Below, piece after piece: positions 52,631 through 63,322 of a stretch of DNA of 64,000 nt. Within the stretch, counting starts at the first letter, position 1; every line of letters begins with the position of its first letter. The notes beneath the pieces are model-generated. The model was not told where the DNA came from and made no database searches. It saw only the letters and a list, made by a program, of their open reading frames with translations. The stretch spans positions 4,751,001 to 4,815,000 of the forward strand of contig NZ_CP050177.1 in the NCBI RefSeq assembly GCF_011694815.1. Reading direction: 5' to 3'. Source of the stretch: Streptomyces liangshanensis (lineage in GTDB: Bacteria; Actinomycetota; Actinomycetes; Streptomycetales; Streptomycetaceae). The position numbers and the translations under genes were made by a program.

Positions 52631-52873
52631 ATGCGCCACCTCAGGAACACTAGAGTTGTCGACACGCTTGATCGGCTGGGTCAGCTTGACATCTTGGGTG
52701 CGGTCAAGGCCTCGGTCACTTACTCTCACGGTGATATGCGAGTCAGCGAGGTGCTTCCGCGGCGCTCCCGTGAAAGAATCCGTTTGCCGCAGCGAGGCGA
52801 TCCCAGAAGAATGATCAGTGTTGCGCCATCAAGTCTTGGAGTCGGTCATGAACACCAGTCCCGCGGGGCTTGA
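52631..52873 (+). CDS. Doubtful small frame before the DUF262 gene
   Basis: An 80-codon frame encodes LDRLGQLDILGAVKAS and VSEVLPRRSRERIRLP and overlaps the DUF262 start by 26 bases. No family is recognised and no ribosome-binding site is clear. A second overlapping frame (52623-52814) is open too, so coding is uncertain. If real it would be the first gene of the island, in the position where an antitoxin or regulator is often found. Confidence 0.3.
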   Translation: MRHLRNTRVVDTLDRLGQLDILGAVKASVTYSHGDMRVSEVLPRRSRERIRLPQRGDPRRMISVAPSSLGVGHEHQSRGA

Positions 52874-54581
52874 GGCACAGCCCACCGCCATCACCTATGA
52901 GCTCGGCGATCTAGTTCCGCTCGCCTGGGGCGGGCGGATTCGCGTGCCCCACTTTCAGCGTGACTTCCGTTGGCAGAGTCAGGATGTGATGCGTCTCTTC
53001 GACAGCATCGTCAAAGGTTACCCCATCGGCAACCTTCTGCTGTGGGTACGTAGGCAGCAGGCGGAAGAGTTCATGCTCGGCAAGCTCCGGCTGATCGCGC
53101 CTCCGCACGATGAGTCGCTTTGGGTCGTTGACGGACAGCAGCGACTCATTAGTCTGGCTAATGCCCTGAGCGCAGAAGGGCATCAGTACAAACCATTTAC
53201 GGTCTATTACGATCTTGCTGAGAAAGAATTTGTGGAGAATCCCAAGATCCCGGAGCCGTACCATGTTGCTCTCCCCACTCTGTTCGATCTGAAGAAGTTG
53301 CTCACGTGGTTCCGAACCGATGGTCTTGCCGCCTCTGAGTATTTCGATGAGGCCGAACGGGTGGCTACCGCCTTGAGGCAATACAAGGTTCCTGCCTACC
53401 TGGTTAGGCAGGACGATCGGGATGTTCTCACCGATATCTTTGACCGGATGAACAATTACGGTCGGCGCTTGAATCGTGCCGAGATCTTTTCTGCCCTGTA
53501 CTCAGGTGAGGAGAAGGGGGCGAATGAGCGTCTGACACTCACCAGGATCTCGGATAACGTTGCAGCAAGAACCGGATTCGGCAGTATTGATACAGGAACG
53601 GTTTTGGCGTCTGTCCTTGCTCGCCGAGGATCGGACCCCATGCGGGATATTCGATTGGAATTTTCATCATCTGGGCGCCGTACCCAGCCGGAATTCCCTG
53701 ACGAGGATCAACTCACAGCGTACTCGCAGGGTGAGGAGGCGCTGGTGCGTGCGGTCAGATTCCTTATCCAAGAAGCGGGGATGCCGCACATCTCACTGCT
53801 GCCATATCGTGCCCTTTTGGTGACTCTCACGAGATTCTTCGCGCATTTTCCGCAGCCGAAGCCGAACAACATTAGATTGCTGCGAAGGCTGTTCTGGAGG
53901 CTCTCTCTTGTCGGTCCCATGGTGTTTAAGGGGAGCTTTACTCTGTTCAGCCGCACGCTCGGATCGAAGATCCGGCCTGGAGACGAGGAAGGATCGCTTC
54001 GCTCTATGCTGGATACAATTTCTGAGGCGCATCCTGTGCTGCCTTCCGCCGATCGATTTCGTACCAATGAAGCGACGACAAAGATTATTTTGAGTGCATG
54101 GTGGTCATTGCACCCTCGTTCGCTGACCACCGGTGAAATCTTGGATGCGCAGAGCTTGGATGCTCTCCTGGAGCAGGATAGGACGGCGGCAAATGCTGCT
54201 CCTATGGTATTTCCCCGGCTCAAGGATTCCCGCACCAAGCTTTTGCCTGCTAATCGACTATTCCTGCCAAGTGGTGCGGACCCGGTGTCCGAAATTCCTG
54301 GTGCTCTTGCCTATCAGCCACTCGATATAGACGACGAGACATGGAATGCTGTTCTTGCCTCACATCTACTCGACCGGGATATCGCGGCGCTTGCGGACAC
54401 GAATCGTGAAGAATTTCTGAACCTACGTCAGAGGCGAATCCTTCAGCAGCTGGAGGATTTCCTGAAACGTATGGCGGAGTGGGAGTACGAAGATACCCCC
54501 TCGCTGGATACTTTGGATCTTGACGGCGAATTCCAGGAATTCCAGGAGGGGGATCTTCCTGCCGCTCCCGACATGGACTGA
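52848..54581 (+). CDS. DUF262 (GmrS/ParB-like) protein
   Basis: A 577-residue protein. The N-terminal DUF262 domain has the opening IRVPHFQRDFRW (31-42), KGYPIGNLLLW (56-66) and the hallmark DGQQR (95-99), the nucleotide-dependent active site in this ParB-related family. The remainder is helical; LLPANRLFLPSG and a C-terminal FLNLRQRRILQQLEDFLKRM are like other stand-alone DUF262 proteins. No HNH motif of the DUF1524 domain (as in GmrSD) is seen. ATG 52848 has GGAG at 6 bases. GC and third-position bias are lower than in flanking genes: two counted lines give 45 and 53 percent. The HipA gene follows by 29 bases. Confidence 0.9.
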   Translation: MNTSPAGLEAQPTAITYELGDLVPLAWGGRIRVPHFQRDFRWQSQDVMRLFDSIVKGYPIGNLLLWVRRQQAEEFMLGKLRLIAPPHDESLWVVDGQQRLISLANALSAEGHQYKPFTVYYDLAEKEFVENPKIPEPYHVALPTLFDLKKLLTWFRTDGLAASEYFDEAERVATALRQYKVPAYLVRQDDRDVLTDIFDRMNNYGRRLNRAEIFSALYSGEEKGANERLTLTRISDNVAARTGFGSIDTGTVLASVLARRGSDPMRDIRLEFSSSGRRTQPEFPDEDQLTAYSQGEEALVRAVRFLIQEAGMPHISLLPYRALLVTLTRFFAHFPQPKPNNIRLLRRLFWRLSLVGPMVFKGSFTLFSRTLGSKIRPGDEEGSLRSMLDTISEAHPVLPSADRFRTNEATTKIILSAWWSLHPRSLTTGEILDAQSLDALLEQDRTAANAAPMVFPRLKDSRTKLLPANRLFLPSGADPVSEIPGALAYQPLDIDDETWNAVLASHLLDRDIAALADTNREEFLNLRQRRILQQLEDFLKRMAEWEYEDTPSLDTLDLDGEFQEFQEGDLPAAPDMD

Positions 54582-54610
54582 AAGATACGGATGAATGGAC
54601 CAGGCGTATA

Positions 54611-55873
54611 ATGGCAGTCACTATTCCCGAGGTCTACTACGCAGTTCTCCTGCATGGACGCCGTGTGGGAACGTTGTGTCAGAAAGGCGACTATACGCGG
54701 TTCGACTTGGCGGATCGCTATGTAGATGATCCGAGTAGGCCCGTGCTGGGTCTGAGATTCGAGGAAAACCTCAGAATCCCCTATTCCTCTGCGCTTCGAT
54801 TGCCCAAGTGGTTCTCAAACTTGCTGCCCGAAGGTCCGCTTCGCGAGTGGATCGCCGACGACCGGGGTGTTTCCCTTGATCGGGAGATGGAGCTCCTGGC
54901 GCAAGTTGGCCATGATTTGCCCGGTGCTGTCCAGGTAGTGCGTGCGGAAGGCCCGGACGACGGATGGGAGTGGCAGGATTATGGACAGGAAGCGAGCGGA
55001 GAGGGGAGGGGCGGGAGTGTCGGTGCCTCTCCGTGGCGTTTTTCGCTTGCGGGAGTGGCTCTGAAGTTCTCGATGTTGGCTCAGGGTGACCGCCTGACCG
55101 TGCCGGCTGTTGGAGAGTTGGGTGATTGGCTCGTCAAATTTCCTGACTACAGGCATGATGGCGTGCCTCGCAATGAGTTCGCGATTATGTCCCTGGCCAA
55201 AGCGATCGGAATTGACATCCCCGATCTTCGGCTGCTGCACCGAGATGAGCTCGACGGGCTCCCCGATCGAATGTGGCCGAATTCTGAGGAGTGGGCATAT
55301 GCCGTGCGTCGATTCGACCGCAGTGCCGATGGTAGGGGCTCCCGGATTCATATTGAGGATTTTGCGCAGGTCCGCGATAAATATTCGCGAGATAAATATC
55401 AGTCGACGTTCGAAACGGTGGCTGCCATTGCGTATCGTGGTAGAGATGTTGAGGCGCTTCGTGAAACCGCGCGGAGAATTGCCTTCTGTGTTGCGGTCGG
55501 TAACGGTGACGCCCATCTGAAAAACTGGTCACTTATCTATCGTGATGGTCGAATTCCTTCTGTTTCTCCGGCATACGACCTAGTCTCTACTGTTCCTTAT
55601 TCGCCTGAGCCGGAGGACCTGGGGTTGAAATTCGGCGGCAGTAGAAGTTTTGAGCGTGTGCGGCTGACTCATTTCTCGCACCTTGAGGATGCGTTGAGCC
55701 GGAGGTTCGGCCCGTCGAGGGCGCATCTCATGGATGTGGCAGAAGGCACAGTTAGGGCAGTTCGCGAGATGTGGCCAGCGCACTCGGAGACGCTAGTCGC
55801 TAACCCAAAGCTTCTCGAAGCCGTGACTTCATGGATCTCGGAATCAACGGCCCGCCTACTCAAGGGAAAATGA
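54611..55873 (+). CDS. HipA-family Ser/Thr kinase
   Basis: A 420-residue full-length HipA-like kinase. The N-terminal HipA_N part has the LLPEG motif (71-75). The kinase core has SLAGVALKFS (145-154), ATP-contact Lys in WLVKFP (176), a conserved Glu in NEFAIMSLAKAIG (189), hinge AVRRFDR, catalytic GNGDAHLKNWS (297-307) with Asp300 and Asn305, and the metal Asp323 of SPAYDLV. All essential residues are present, so activity is expected. Known HipA kinases phosphorylate aminoacyl-tRNA synthetases and need a HipB antitoxin; none is encoded beside it. The pair with DUF262, the shared low GC and the short gap suggest one operon. The ribosome-binding site is weak. Confidence 0.9.
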   Translation: MAVTIPEVYYAVLLHGRRVGTLCQKGDYTRFDLADRYVDDPSRPVLGLRFEENLRIPYSSALRLPKWFSNLLPEGPLREWIADDRGVSLDREMELLAQVGHDLPGAVQVVRAEGPDDGWEWQDYGQEASGEGRGGSVGASPWRFSLAGVALKFSMLAQGDRLTVPAVGELGDWLVKFPDYRHDGVPRNEFAIMSLAKAIGIDIPDLRLLHRDELDGLPDRMWPNSEEWAYAVRRFDRSADGRGSRIHIEDFAQVRDKYSRDKYQSTFETVAAIAYRGRDVEALRETARRIAFCVAVGNGDAHLKNWSLIYRDGRIPSVSPAYDLVSTVPYSPEPEDLGLKFGGSRSFERVRLTHFSHLEDALSRRFGPSRAHLMDVAEGTVRAVREMWPAHSETLVANPKLLEAVTSWISESTARLLKGK

Positions 55874-56085
55874 TTCAGATTCAAGCCTTCAACTCTCGTC
55901 CACTGTTCTGGTAAATTATTTCAGCTCTAGTACCCCGATTAGGTAGCCGTTTTCCCGGTCGGGTCTCGGGTGCGCTTCGACCCTCTACGGGTCGCGTTCG
56001 GCACCGTGTGGCGGTCCGGCATGTCATCCCCCTCTCCCTGGCGACTACGCTGGGACGTCGATCCGTCCCCCCGTACAGGAGTGAA

Positions 56086-57918
<1,833 letters not shown>

Positions 57919-57928
57919 CGGACGCGTC

Positions 57929-57970
57929 ACGGGCCGGTTCTCCCTTGGGAACAGGGGAGGACCGGCCCGT
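57929..57970 (+). terminator. Hairpin after the ABC-F gene
   Basis: ACGGGCCGGT (57929-57938) pairs exactly with 57961-57970, and an inner CTCCC/GGGAG extends the stem. It begins 11 bases after the stop. The remaining 164 bases before 58135 carry no recognised element. Confidence 0.8.
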
Positions 57971-58134
57971 TCCGTACGGGTGTTTGGGTGATACAAAGAA
58001 GCCCCGCTCGACTGAAGTGACGATGCGGAATCCACACCCGAACCGCTCCGTTCCGAGGGACCAGCCATCGGAACAGCGGGGGAGACCGGGTCGGACTGTG
58101 GACCGTATACAGGGGACACAGGGGGAACGCGCTG

Positions 58135-60099
58135 ATGACTCAGCCACCCGGGCAGCAGCCACCGCAGGAGCCGAGGCGAGAGCCGGAGAAGCCGTCACAG
58201 GCGCCGTCGCAGCCACCGCAGCCGCCGACCGCACCGCCCACGCCGGCCGCGCCGACCGCACCGCCCACGGGGCAGCCCGGTTATGGTCAGCCGGCCCAGC
58301 CCGGACCGTACGGTCAGCCGCCCGCGGGCGGACCCGCGTACGGCTACCCCCAGACGCCCCCCGCCCAGCCGGGCCGGCCGGGCGACCCCGGCTACGGCTA
58401 CCCGCAGGCCCCCGGCCAGCAACCCGGCCCGTACGCCCAGCAGCCGGGCCCGTACGGTCAACAGCCCGGCCCCTACACCCCACAGCCGGGCCCGTACGCC
58501 CAACAACCCGGCCCCTACGGCCAACAGGCCGGCCCGTACGCCCAACAGCTGGGCCCCTACGGCCAGCCAGGCCCGTACGGCTACCCGCCCCAGCAATTCC
58601 CCGGCGCCCCCACCCCGCCCCCCGGCGGCGGGCGGAACCCCTTCAAGGGCAAGCCCGGCCTCGCCGTTGCCGCGGCCGTCGCCGCGCTCCTGGTGGTCGG
58701 CGGCGGTACGTACGCCGTCGTCAGCGGTGGCGACAGCGCCAAGGAGCCCGTCGCCGACAAGAGCCAGGACCCCAAGCCGACCGGTGGCTCCTCGACCGGC
58801 CCGGACGGCGGCGTCGACCAGGGCGACGGCACCGGCGGCGGACGCGAGAGCGACGACGACCTCAACGCCGGCCGCAAGGACGGCGAGTCCAAGGTCCTCT
58901 TCCTCCAGACCAACGACGTCGACCTGCCGCGCAACGGCTCCGACGTCTACGGCCCCTGGTTCGCCGGGGACACCGTCGTCAAGGCCATGTACAAGCAGGT
59001 CGTGGGCTATTCGGCCACCGACGGCAAGAAGAAGTGGACGCTCGACCTGCCCGCCGAGCTGTGCGCCGCGCCCAGCGCGCCCTCGGCCGACGGCAAGATC
59101 GTCGTCGCGTACATGAACGGCACCAGCGACAAGAGCGACTGCAACCAGCTCCAGGTCGTCGACCTCGCCACCGGCAAGGGCGGCTGGAAGCAGGAGATCA
59201 AGGAGATCGGTCTCTTCGACATCCTGAGCGACGTCAACCTGACGATCAGCGGCGGCACCGTCACCGCCGCCAGGACCGCGGGCGCCCAGGCCTACCGGAT
59301 GACCGACGGCAAGCAGGTGTTCGAGAAGTCCTCCGGCTCCTGCAAGCCGTTCGCCTTCGCCGGCGGCCCCAAGCTCATCGCGGCCGAGAGCTGCTCGACC
59401 GGGGACTTCGACACCTCGCAGCACCAGCTGGAGGAGCTCGACCCCGCCACCGGCAAGGCGAAGTGGACGTACAAGCTCGCCAAGAACTGGGAGGTCGACA
59501 AGGTCTACTCGGTCGACCCGCTGGTCATCTCCACGCGCGAGAAGGACAAGGACGCCTCCTGGAACGTCCTGGCGCTCAACGCCAACGGCACGCTCCGCTC
59601 CTCGCTCGCCGGCGGCAAGGACTCGTTCGCGCCCAACTGCGGCGGCGGCTTCGTCATCTTCGGGCGGAACCTGGAGGGCTGCACCGGCGTCGCCGCCGAC
59701 GCGAAGCACTTTTACATGGCGACGGCGCCCGCGAAGGGCAGCACGTCCCGTACGAACGAGGTCATCGCCTTCGACCTCAACACCGGGAAGCCCACCTGGC
59801 GTTCGAAGGCCCCCGCCGACCGGACGATCACCCCGCTGCGGATGGACGGCGGCAACGTCGTCACCTACGTCGAGCCGACGTACGAGCACGCGGGCGCGGT
59901 CGCCACCATCGCCCCGACCGGCGGCGCGCCGAAGATCGTCCAGCAGCACCCCGCGTCCACGGCCGAGATCGAGGACTCGTTCTACCAGCCGACCCTGGCC
60001 TGGGCGAGCGGGCGCTTCTACGTCGTGGGTGGCCGCATCAGCGCGAGCAACGACGCGGCGGAGCTCAAGGAGAAGACGATGATGGCCTTCGGCAACTGA
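58135..60099 (+). CDS. Membrane-anchored PQQ-like beta-propeller protein, first paralogue
   Basis: A 654-residue type II membrane protein. Residues 1-170 are a Pro/Gln/Tyr-rich cytoplasmic tail with about seven QQPGPYxx repeats (95-145, bases 58417-58570). One helix spans 175-196. After an acidic Gly/Asp linker, an extracellular domain of about 400 residues has repeated ATGKAKWTYKL- and TGKPTWRSK-like strands, as in PQQ/YVTN-type propellers. It has no quinone-binding motif, so it is more likely a scaffold or sensor than a dehydrogenase. It is followed 121 bases later by a paralogue. Confidence 0.85.
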   Translation: MTQPPGQQPPQEPRREPEKPSQAPSQPPQPPTAPPTPAAPTAPPTGQPGYGQPAQPGPYGQPPAGGPAYGYPQTPPAQPGRPGDPGYGYPQAPGQQPGPYAQQPGPYGQQPGPYTPQPGPYAQQPGPYGQQAGPYAQQLGPYGQPGPYGYPPQQFPGAPTPPPGGGRNPFKGKPGLAVAAAVAALLVVGGGTYAVVSGGDSAKEPVADKSQDPKPTGGSSTGPDGGVDQGDGTGGGRESDDDLNAGRKDGESKVLFLQTNDVDLPRNGSDVYGPWFAGDTVVKAMYKQVVGYSATDGKKKWTLDLPAELCAAPSAPSADGKIVVAYMNGTSDKSDCNQLQVVDLATGKGGWKQEIKEIGLFDILSDVNLTISGGTVTAARTAGAQAYRMTDGKQVFEKSSGSCKPFAFAGGPKLIAAESCSTGDFDTSQHQLEELDPATGKAKWTYKLAKNWEVDKVYSVDPLVISTREKDKDASWNVLALNANGTLRSSLAGGKDSFAPNCGGGFVIFGRNLEGCTGVAADAKHFYMATAPAKGSTSRTNEVIAFDLNTGKPTWRSKAPADRTITPLRMDGGNVVTYVEPTYEHAGAVATIAPTGGAPKIVQQHPASTAEIEDSFYQPTLAWASGRFYVVGGRISASNDAAELKEKTMMAFGN

Positions 60100-60220
60100 C
60101 CGTGGCCCTTGACGTCCTCAACGCCTTGAAACCCGTCGCCGCCTCTCCCCGCGCCCCTCACGCGCCCCGTCTCCTGCCTTCCGAGCCTTCTGCCGAGCCT
60201 TCTGCCGAGGTACGTACGCC

Positions 60221-61981
60221 ATGACTCAGCCGCCCCCGCCACCCAACGAGCCCCCGCAGGGAGGGTTCGGCGCCCCGCAGGACCCGCCGCCCGGCGGCTT
60301 CGGCGCCCCGACGCCGCCCCCGCAGTACGGCTACCCGCCGCAGGGCCAACCGCCCGGTTACGGCTACCCCGGCCAGCAGCCCCCGCAGCCGCCGCCCGGC
60401 TACGGCTACCCGGCCCAGCCCGGCGGGCCCGGCCAGCAGCCCCCGTACGGCTACCCGACCCAGCCCCAGTCCCCGTACCCCCCGCCCCCGCAAGGCGGCG
60501 GCAACGGCGGCGGCAGGATCTCCACCCAGATGAAGATCATCCTCGCCGCGACCGTCGCCGTGGCCGTGATCGTCGTCGGCGGGGTCTACGTCGCCAACTC
60601 CGGCGGCGACAGCGCCAACGACGACGCGAAGAACAACACGACGTCCGGCGCCGACGGCGGCAAGGACGGCCGGAAGGACAGCGACACCGACAACGACAAG
60701 GGCGTCGGAGGCGGCGGCAAGGAGAAGGCCCCCGCCGACGTCAAGTCCACGATGGCCTTCAAGCTGGCCACGCCCAAGGTCACCGACATCACCAACGTCA
60801 AGGGCGCCTGGCTCACCGACACCGCGTACGTGAAGACCGGCGTCGACGAGATCGTCGGCTACGACCCGGCCAAGGGCACCCAGCTCTGGAGCATCCCGCT
60901 GCCCGGCCAGCTCTGCGCCGCCACGGACCACGTCAAGGACAACGTCACCGCCATCGCCTTCGAGGCGGCCAAGCGGACCGGCAAGACGGACTACCAGCCC
61001 TGCACGGAGATCGGCGCCGTCGACCTCGCGGCGGGCAAGCTGCTCTGGCGCAAGAGCGTCACCGGGCCCAACGCCGGTGACGACAAGCTGAAGTTCGAGG
61101 AGATCACCATCGGCGCCGGCACGGTCGCCCTCGGCGGTACGGAAGGCGGCGCCGCGCTCGACCTCGCCACCGGCGCCCTCCGCTGGAAGCCCCAGGCGAG
61201 CGCCGACAACTGCACCGACATGGGGTACGGCGGCGGCGCCGGGCTCGTCGTGGCCCGCAAGTGCGGTTCGTACGAGGACCCCCAGGTCAGCATCGACAAC
61301 CTCAACCCGGTGACGGGCGCCCCGCTCTCCTCGTACAAGATGCCCCCCGGCGTCGAGTACGCGAGCGTCGTCTCCACCAAGCCCCTCGTCGTCGCCGCCG
61401 ACGTCGGTGACACCGCGGGCGACGGCAGCGGCATCTCGGACTTCTTCTCCATCGACGAGAACACCGGCGCGCTGCGCGCCAAGATCCCCGCCGACGCCGA
61501 CACGTACGCGGCGGACTGCGCGGCCACCGAGGTCGAGTCGTGCCGGGACCTCGTGGTCGGCAACGGCCGCCTGTACCTGCCCACCGAGGAGCACGACGGT
61601 TCGGGCGACTACGGCCAGACCAACGAGATCGTCTCCTTCGACCTCGCCACCGGCAAGACGACGAGCGACCGCGCGGACGCGGGCGACCGGTACACGATCA
61701 CACCGCTGCGCATGGACGGCGGCAACCTGATCGCGTACAAGTGGCCCCCGTACGACAAGGGCGGCCAGATCGTCTCCATCGACGGGTCCACCTTCAAGCA
61801 GACGGTCCTGATGGAGAATCCGGCGGACAAGGCGGTGCGCGAGGCCGAGACCAGCTTCTCCAAGGGGTACTCGGAGATGCGCTTCGGCGCGGGCCGGCTC
61901 TTCATCTCGGACGCGATGCTGAGCAAGCCCTCGACGCTGGACCTGGTCTCGTACCTCGCGGTGTCGTTCACGACCGACTAG
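60221..61981 (+). CDS. Membrane-anchored PQQ-like beta-propeller protein, second paralogue
   Basis: A 586-residue protein with the same plan: a Pro/Tyr/Gly-rich tail (1-100, with GYGYP repeats), one helix near 103-125 (MKIILAATVAVAVIVVGGVYVA), a charged Gly/Asp/Lys linker and a propeller domain. Matching blocks include YDPAKGTQLWSIPLPGQLCAA, comparable to the DLPAELCAAPS region of the first copy, TITPLRMDGGN in both, and paired Cys in the propeller. The two arose by tandem duplication. GAGG precedes the ATG; no hairpin separates the two genes. Confidence 0.85.
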   Translation: MTQPPPPPNEPPQGGFGAPQDPPPGGFGAPTPPPQYGYPPQGQPPGYGYPGQQPPQPPPGYGYPAQPGGPGQQPPYGYPTQPQSPYPPPPQGGGNGGGRISTQMKIILAATVAVAVIVVGGVYVANSGGDSANDDAKNNTTSGADGGKDGRKDSDTDNDKGVGGGGKEKAPADVKSTMAFKLATPKVTDITNVKGAWLTDTAYVKTGVDEIVGYDPAKGTQLWSIPLPGQLCAATDHVKDNVTAIAFEAAKRTGKTDYQPCTEIGAVDLAAGKLLWRKSVTGPNAGDDKLKFEEITIGAGTVALGGTEGGAALDLATGALRWKPQASADNCTDMGYGGGAGLVVARKCGSYEDPQVSIDNLNPVTGAPLSSYKMPPGVEYASVVSTKPLVVAADVGDTAGDGSGISDFFSIDENTGALRAKIPADADTYAADCAATEVESCRDLVVGNGRLYLPTEEHDGSGDYGQTNEIVSFDLATGKTTSDRADAGDRYTITPLRMDGGNLIAYKWPPYDKGGQIVSIDGSTFKQTVLMENPADKAVREAETSFSKGYSEMRFGAGRLFISDAMLSKPSTLDLVSYLAVSFTTD

Positions 61982-62140
61982 GGCCGCTCCGGCGCGGTGC
62001 CCCCACTCGTCCTGAATGGCGGGAATTCCGCAATCCGGGGGGCTTCTGGCCGGTAGGGGGCGCGCGATCTCGAACAAGCGTGTAGCTTGCCGGGTCAGGA
62101 GCCCGGGGGGACCAGGCTCCAGCGCGATGGGGGTTGCTCG

Positions 62141-62908
62141 ATGGGCGTGCGGCTCATGGTGGTCGACGATCACCGACTGCTCGCCGAGGCGCTCGCCTCG
62201 GCCCTGAAACTGCGCGGGCACCGGGTGCTCGCGGCGGCGGCCCCCACCTCGGGGGTCGCCGAGCTGGTGGTGAGCAGGGCGCCGGAGGTGTGCCTGATGG
62301 GGACGGCGACACCGGCGGAGCCCGGGGTCTTCGACCCGATCGTACGGATCAAGCGGGAGCGGCCGCAGGTGGCCGTGGTGGTGCTGGGGCCGGTCCCCAG
62401 CCCCCGCGGCATCGCGGCCGCGTTCGCCGCCGGCGCGTCCGGCTACGTCCGCCACGACGAGCGGATCGAGGGCGTCGAGCGCGCCATGGTCAAGGCGCGG
62501 GCGGGCGAGGCGGCGGTGGCGCCGATGCTGCTCCAGGGCGCGTTCACGGAGTTGCTCAACCCGGCGGCGCAGCCCGACGACGAGGGGCAGCGGCTGCTGC
62601 GGATGCTGACGCCGCGTGAGGTCGAGGTGCTGGTACGGGTCGCCGAGGGCGAGGACACCCGGCTGATCGCGGCGGGCATGAACATCGCGCCCAGCACGGC
62701 CAGGACGCATGTGCAGCGGGTGCTGATGAAGCTGGGCGTGGGCTCCCGGCTGGAGGCGGCGGCGCTGGCCGCCCGTACGGGGCTGCTGGACCGGGCGGTG
62801 GTGAACGGGCGGGACTCCGGGGGGCTGGGCCCGGGGGGCCTCGGCTCCGGTGGGTCCGCCCCGGGGGGACCCGTCACCGGGCCGGACCCCGACGCCGACC
62901 GCGACTGA
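62141..62908 (+). CDS. LuxR-type response regulator with degenerate receiver
   Basis: A 255-residue NarL/FixJ-like regulator. The N-terminal receiver keeps the acidic pair (DD at 9-10), but the phosphorylated Asp is Gly54 (VCLMG), the signalling Thr/Ser is missing after VVVLG, and the conserved Lys is Arg104 (GYVRHD). The C-terminal helix-turn-helix (LTPREVEVLVRVAEGED to VQRVLMKLGVGSR) is intact. A Gly/Ser/Pro tail follows. It is probably a phosphorylation-independent or ligand-controlled regulator. No histidine kinase adjoins. The preceding 159 bases show no clear promoter. Confidence 0.87.
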   Translation: MGVRLMVVDDHRLLAEALASALKLRGHRVLAAAAPTSGVAELVVSRAPEVCLMGTATPAEPGVFDPIVRIKRERPQVAVVVLGPVPSPRGIAAAFAAGASGYVRHDERIEGVERAMVKARAGEAAVAPMLLQGAFTELLNPAAQPDDEGQRLLRMLTPREVEVLVRVAEGEDTRLIAAGMNIAPSTARTHVQRVLMKLGVGSRLEAAALAARTGLLDRAVVNGRDSGGLGPGGLGSGGSAPGGPVTGPDPDADRD

Positions 62909-62987
62909 GACCCGGCCCGCCCCGGCGGCGGGGTACGGCCCGGAGCCGGGGCTTGTTCCGGACTCTCCGCCCCCGCCGCCGCCGTCC

Positions 62988-63275
62988 TCACTCCTCCGCG
63001 GGCGGCCCCGACTCCTCCGCCGGGGCGGTCGGGCGCAGTTTGAGCCAGATCAGGAAGAAGAGGCCGAGGGCCAGCATGCCCAGGCCCGTCCACAGGTTGA
63101 TGTTGATGTCCTGTGCCTTCTTCAGGTCGGCGTCGGACGCGGTGATCCCGGCGATCGTCACGATGATCCCGTAGACCACGAAGAGTCCGCCGATGATGCG
63201 TCGTACGTCGAAGAGCCGCGCCGCGGTGGCGGACCTGGTCTCCAGCTCCTCGACGTCGTTCCGGTAGTCGCTCAT
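62988..63275 (-). CDS. Small two-helix membrane protein
   Basis: A 95-residue protein with helices near 28-46 (IIGGLFVVYGIIVTIAGI) and 62-80 (LWTGLGMLALGLFFLIWL), acidic termini, and no signal peptide. It is encoded 47 bases downstream of the symporter gene on the same strand, an arrangement I recall as common in Streptomyces, so it may be an accessory subunit of that transporter. The start ATG 63275 lacks a strong ribosome-binding site, with AAGGAA at about 12 bases. Confidence 0.75.
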   Translation of the reverse strand: MSDYRNDVEELETRSATAARLFDVRRIIGGLFVVYGIIVTIAGITASDADLKKAQDININLWTGLGMLALGLFFLIWLKLRPTAPAEESGPPAEE

Positions 63276-63322
63276 GTCGTCGTGTTCCTTGTCGAGTGGT
63301 GTTCCTTGCCGGCCGGCCGGGA

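Noticed and set aside
52848..54581. GmrSD-type restriction enzyme with a fused HNH (DUF1524) domain
   Set aside because: No His-rich HNH motif is visible in the C-terminal half.
54611..55873. Classical hipBA toxin-antitoxin module
   Set aside because: No HipB-like helix-turn-helix gene lies upstream or downstream of the kinase.
52551..55967. TCGGGTCT at 52551 and 55960 as attachment-site or target duplication flanking the island
   Set aside because: Only 8 bases match and such GC-rich words recur by chance; no integrase or transposase is present.
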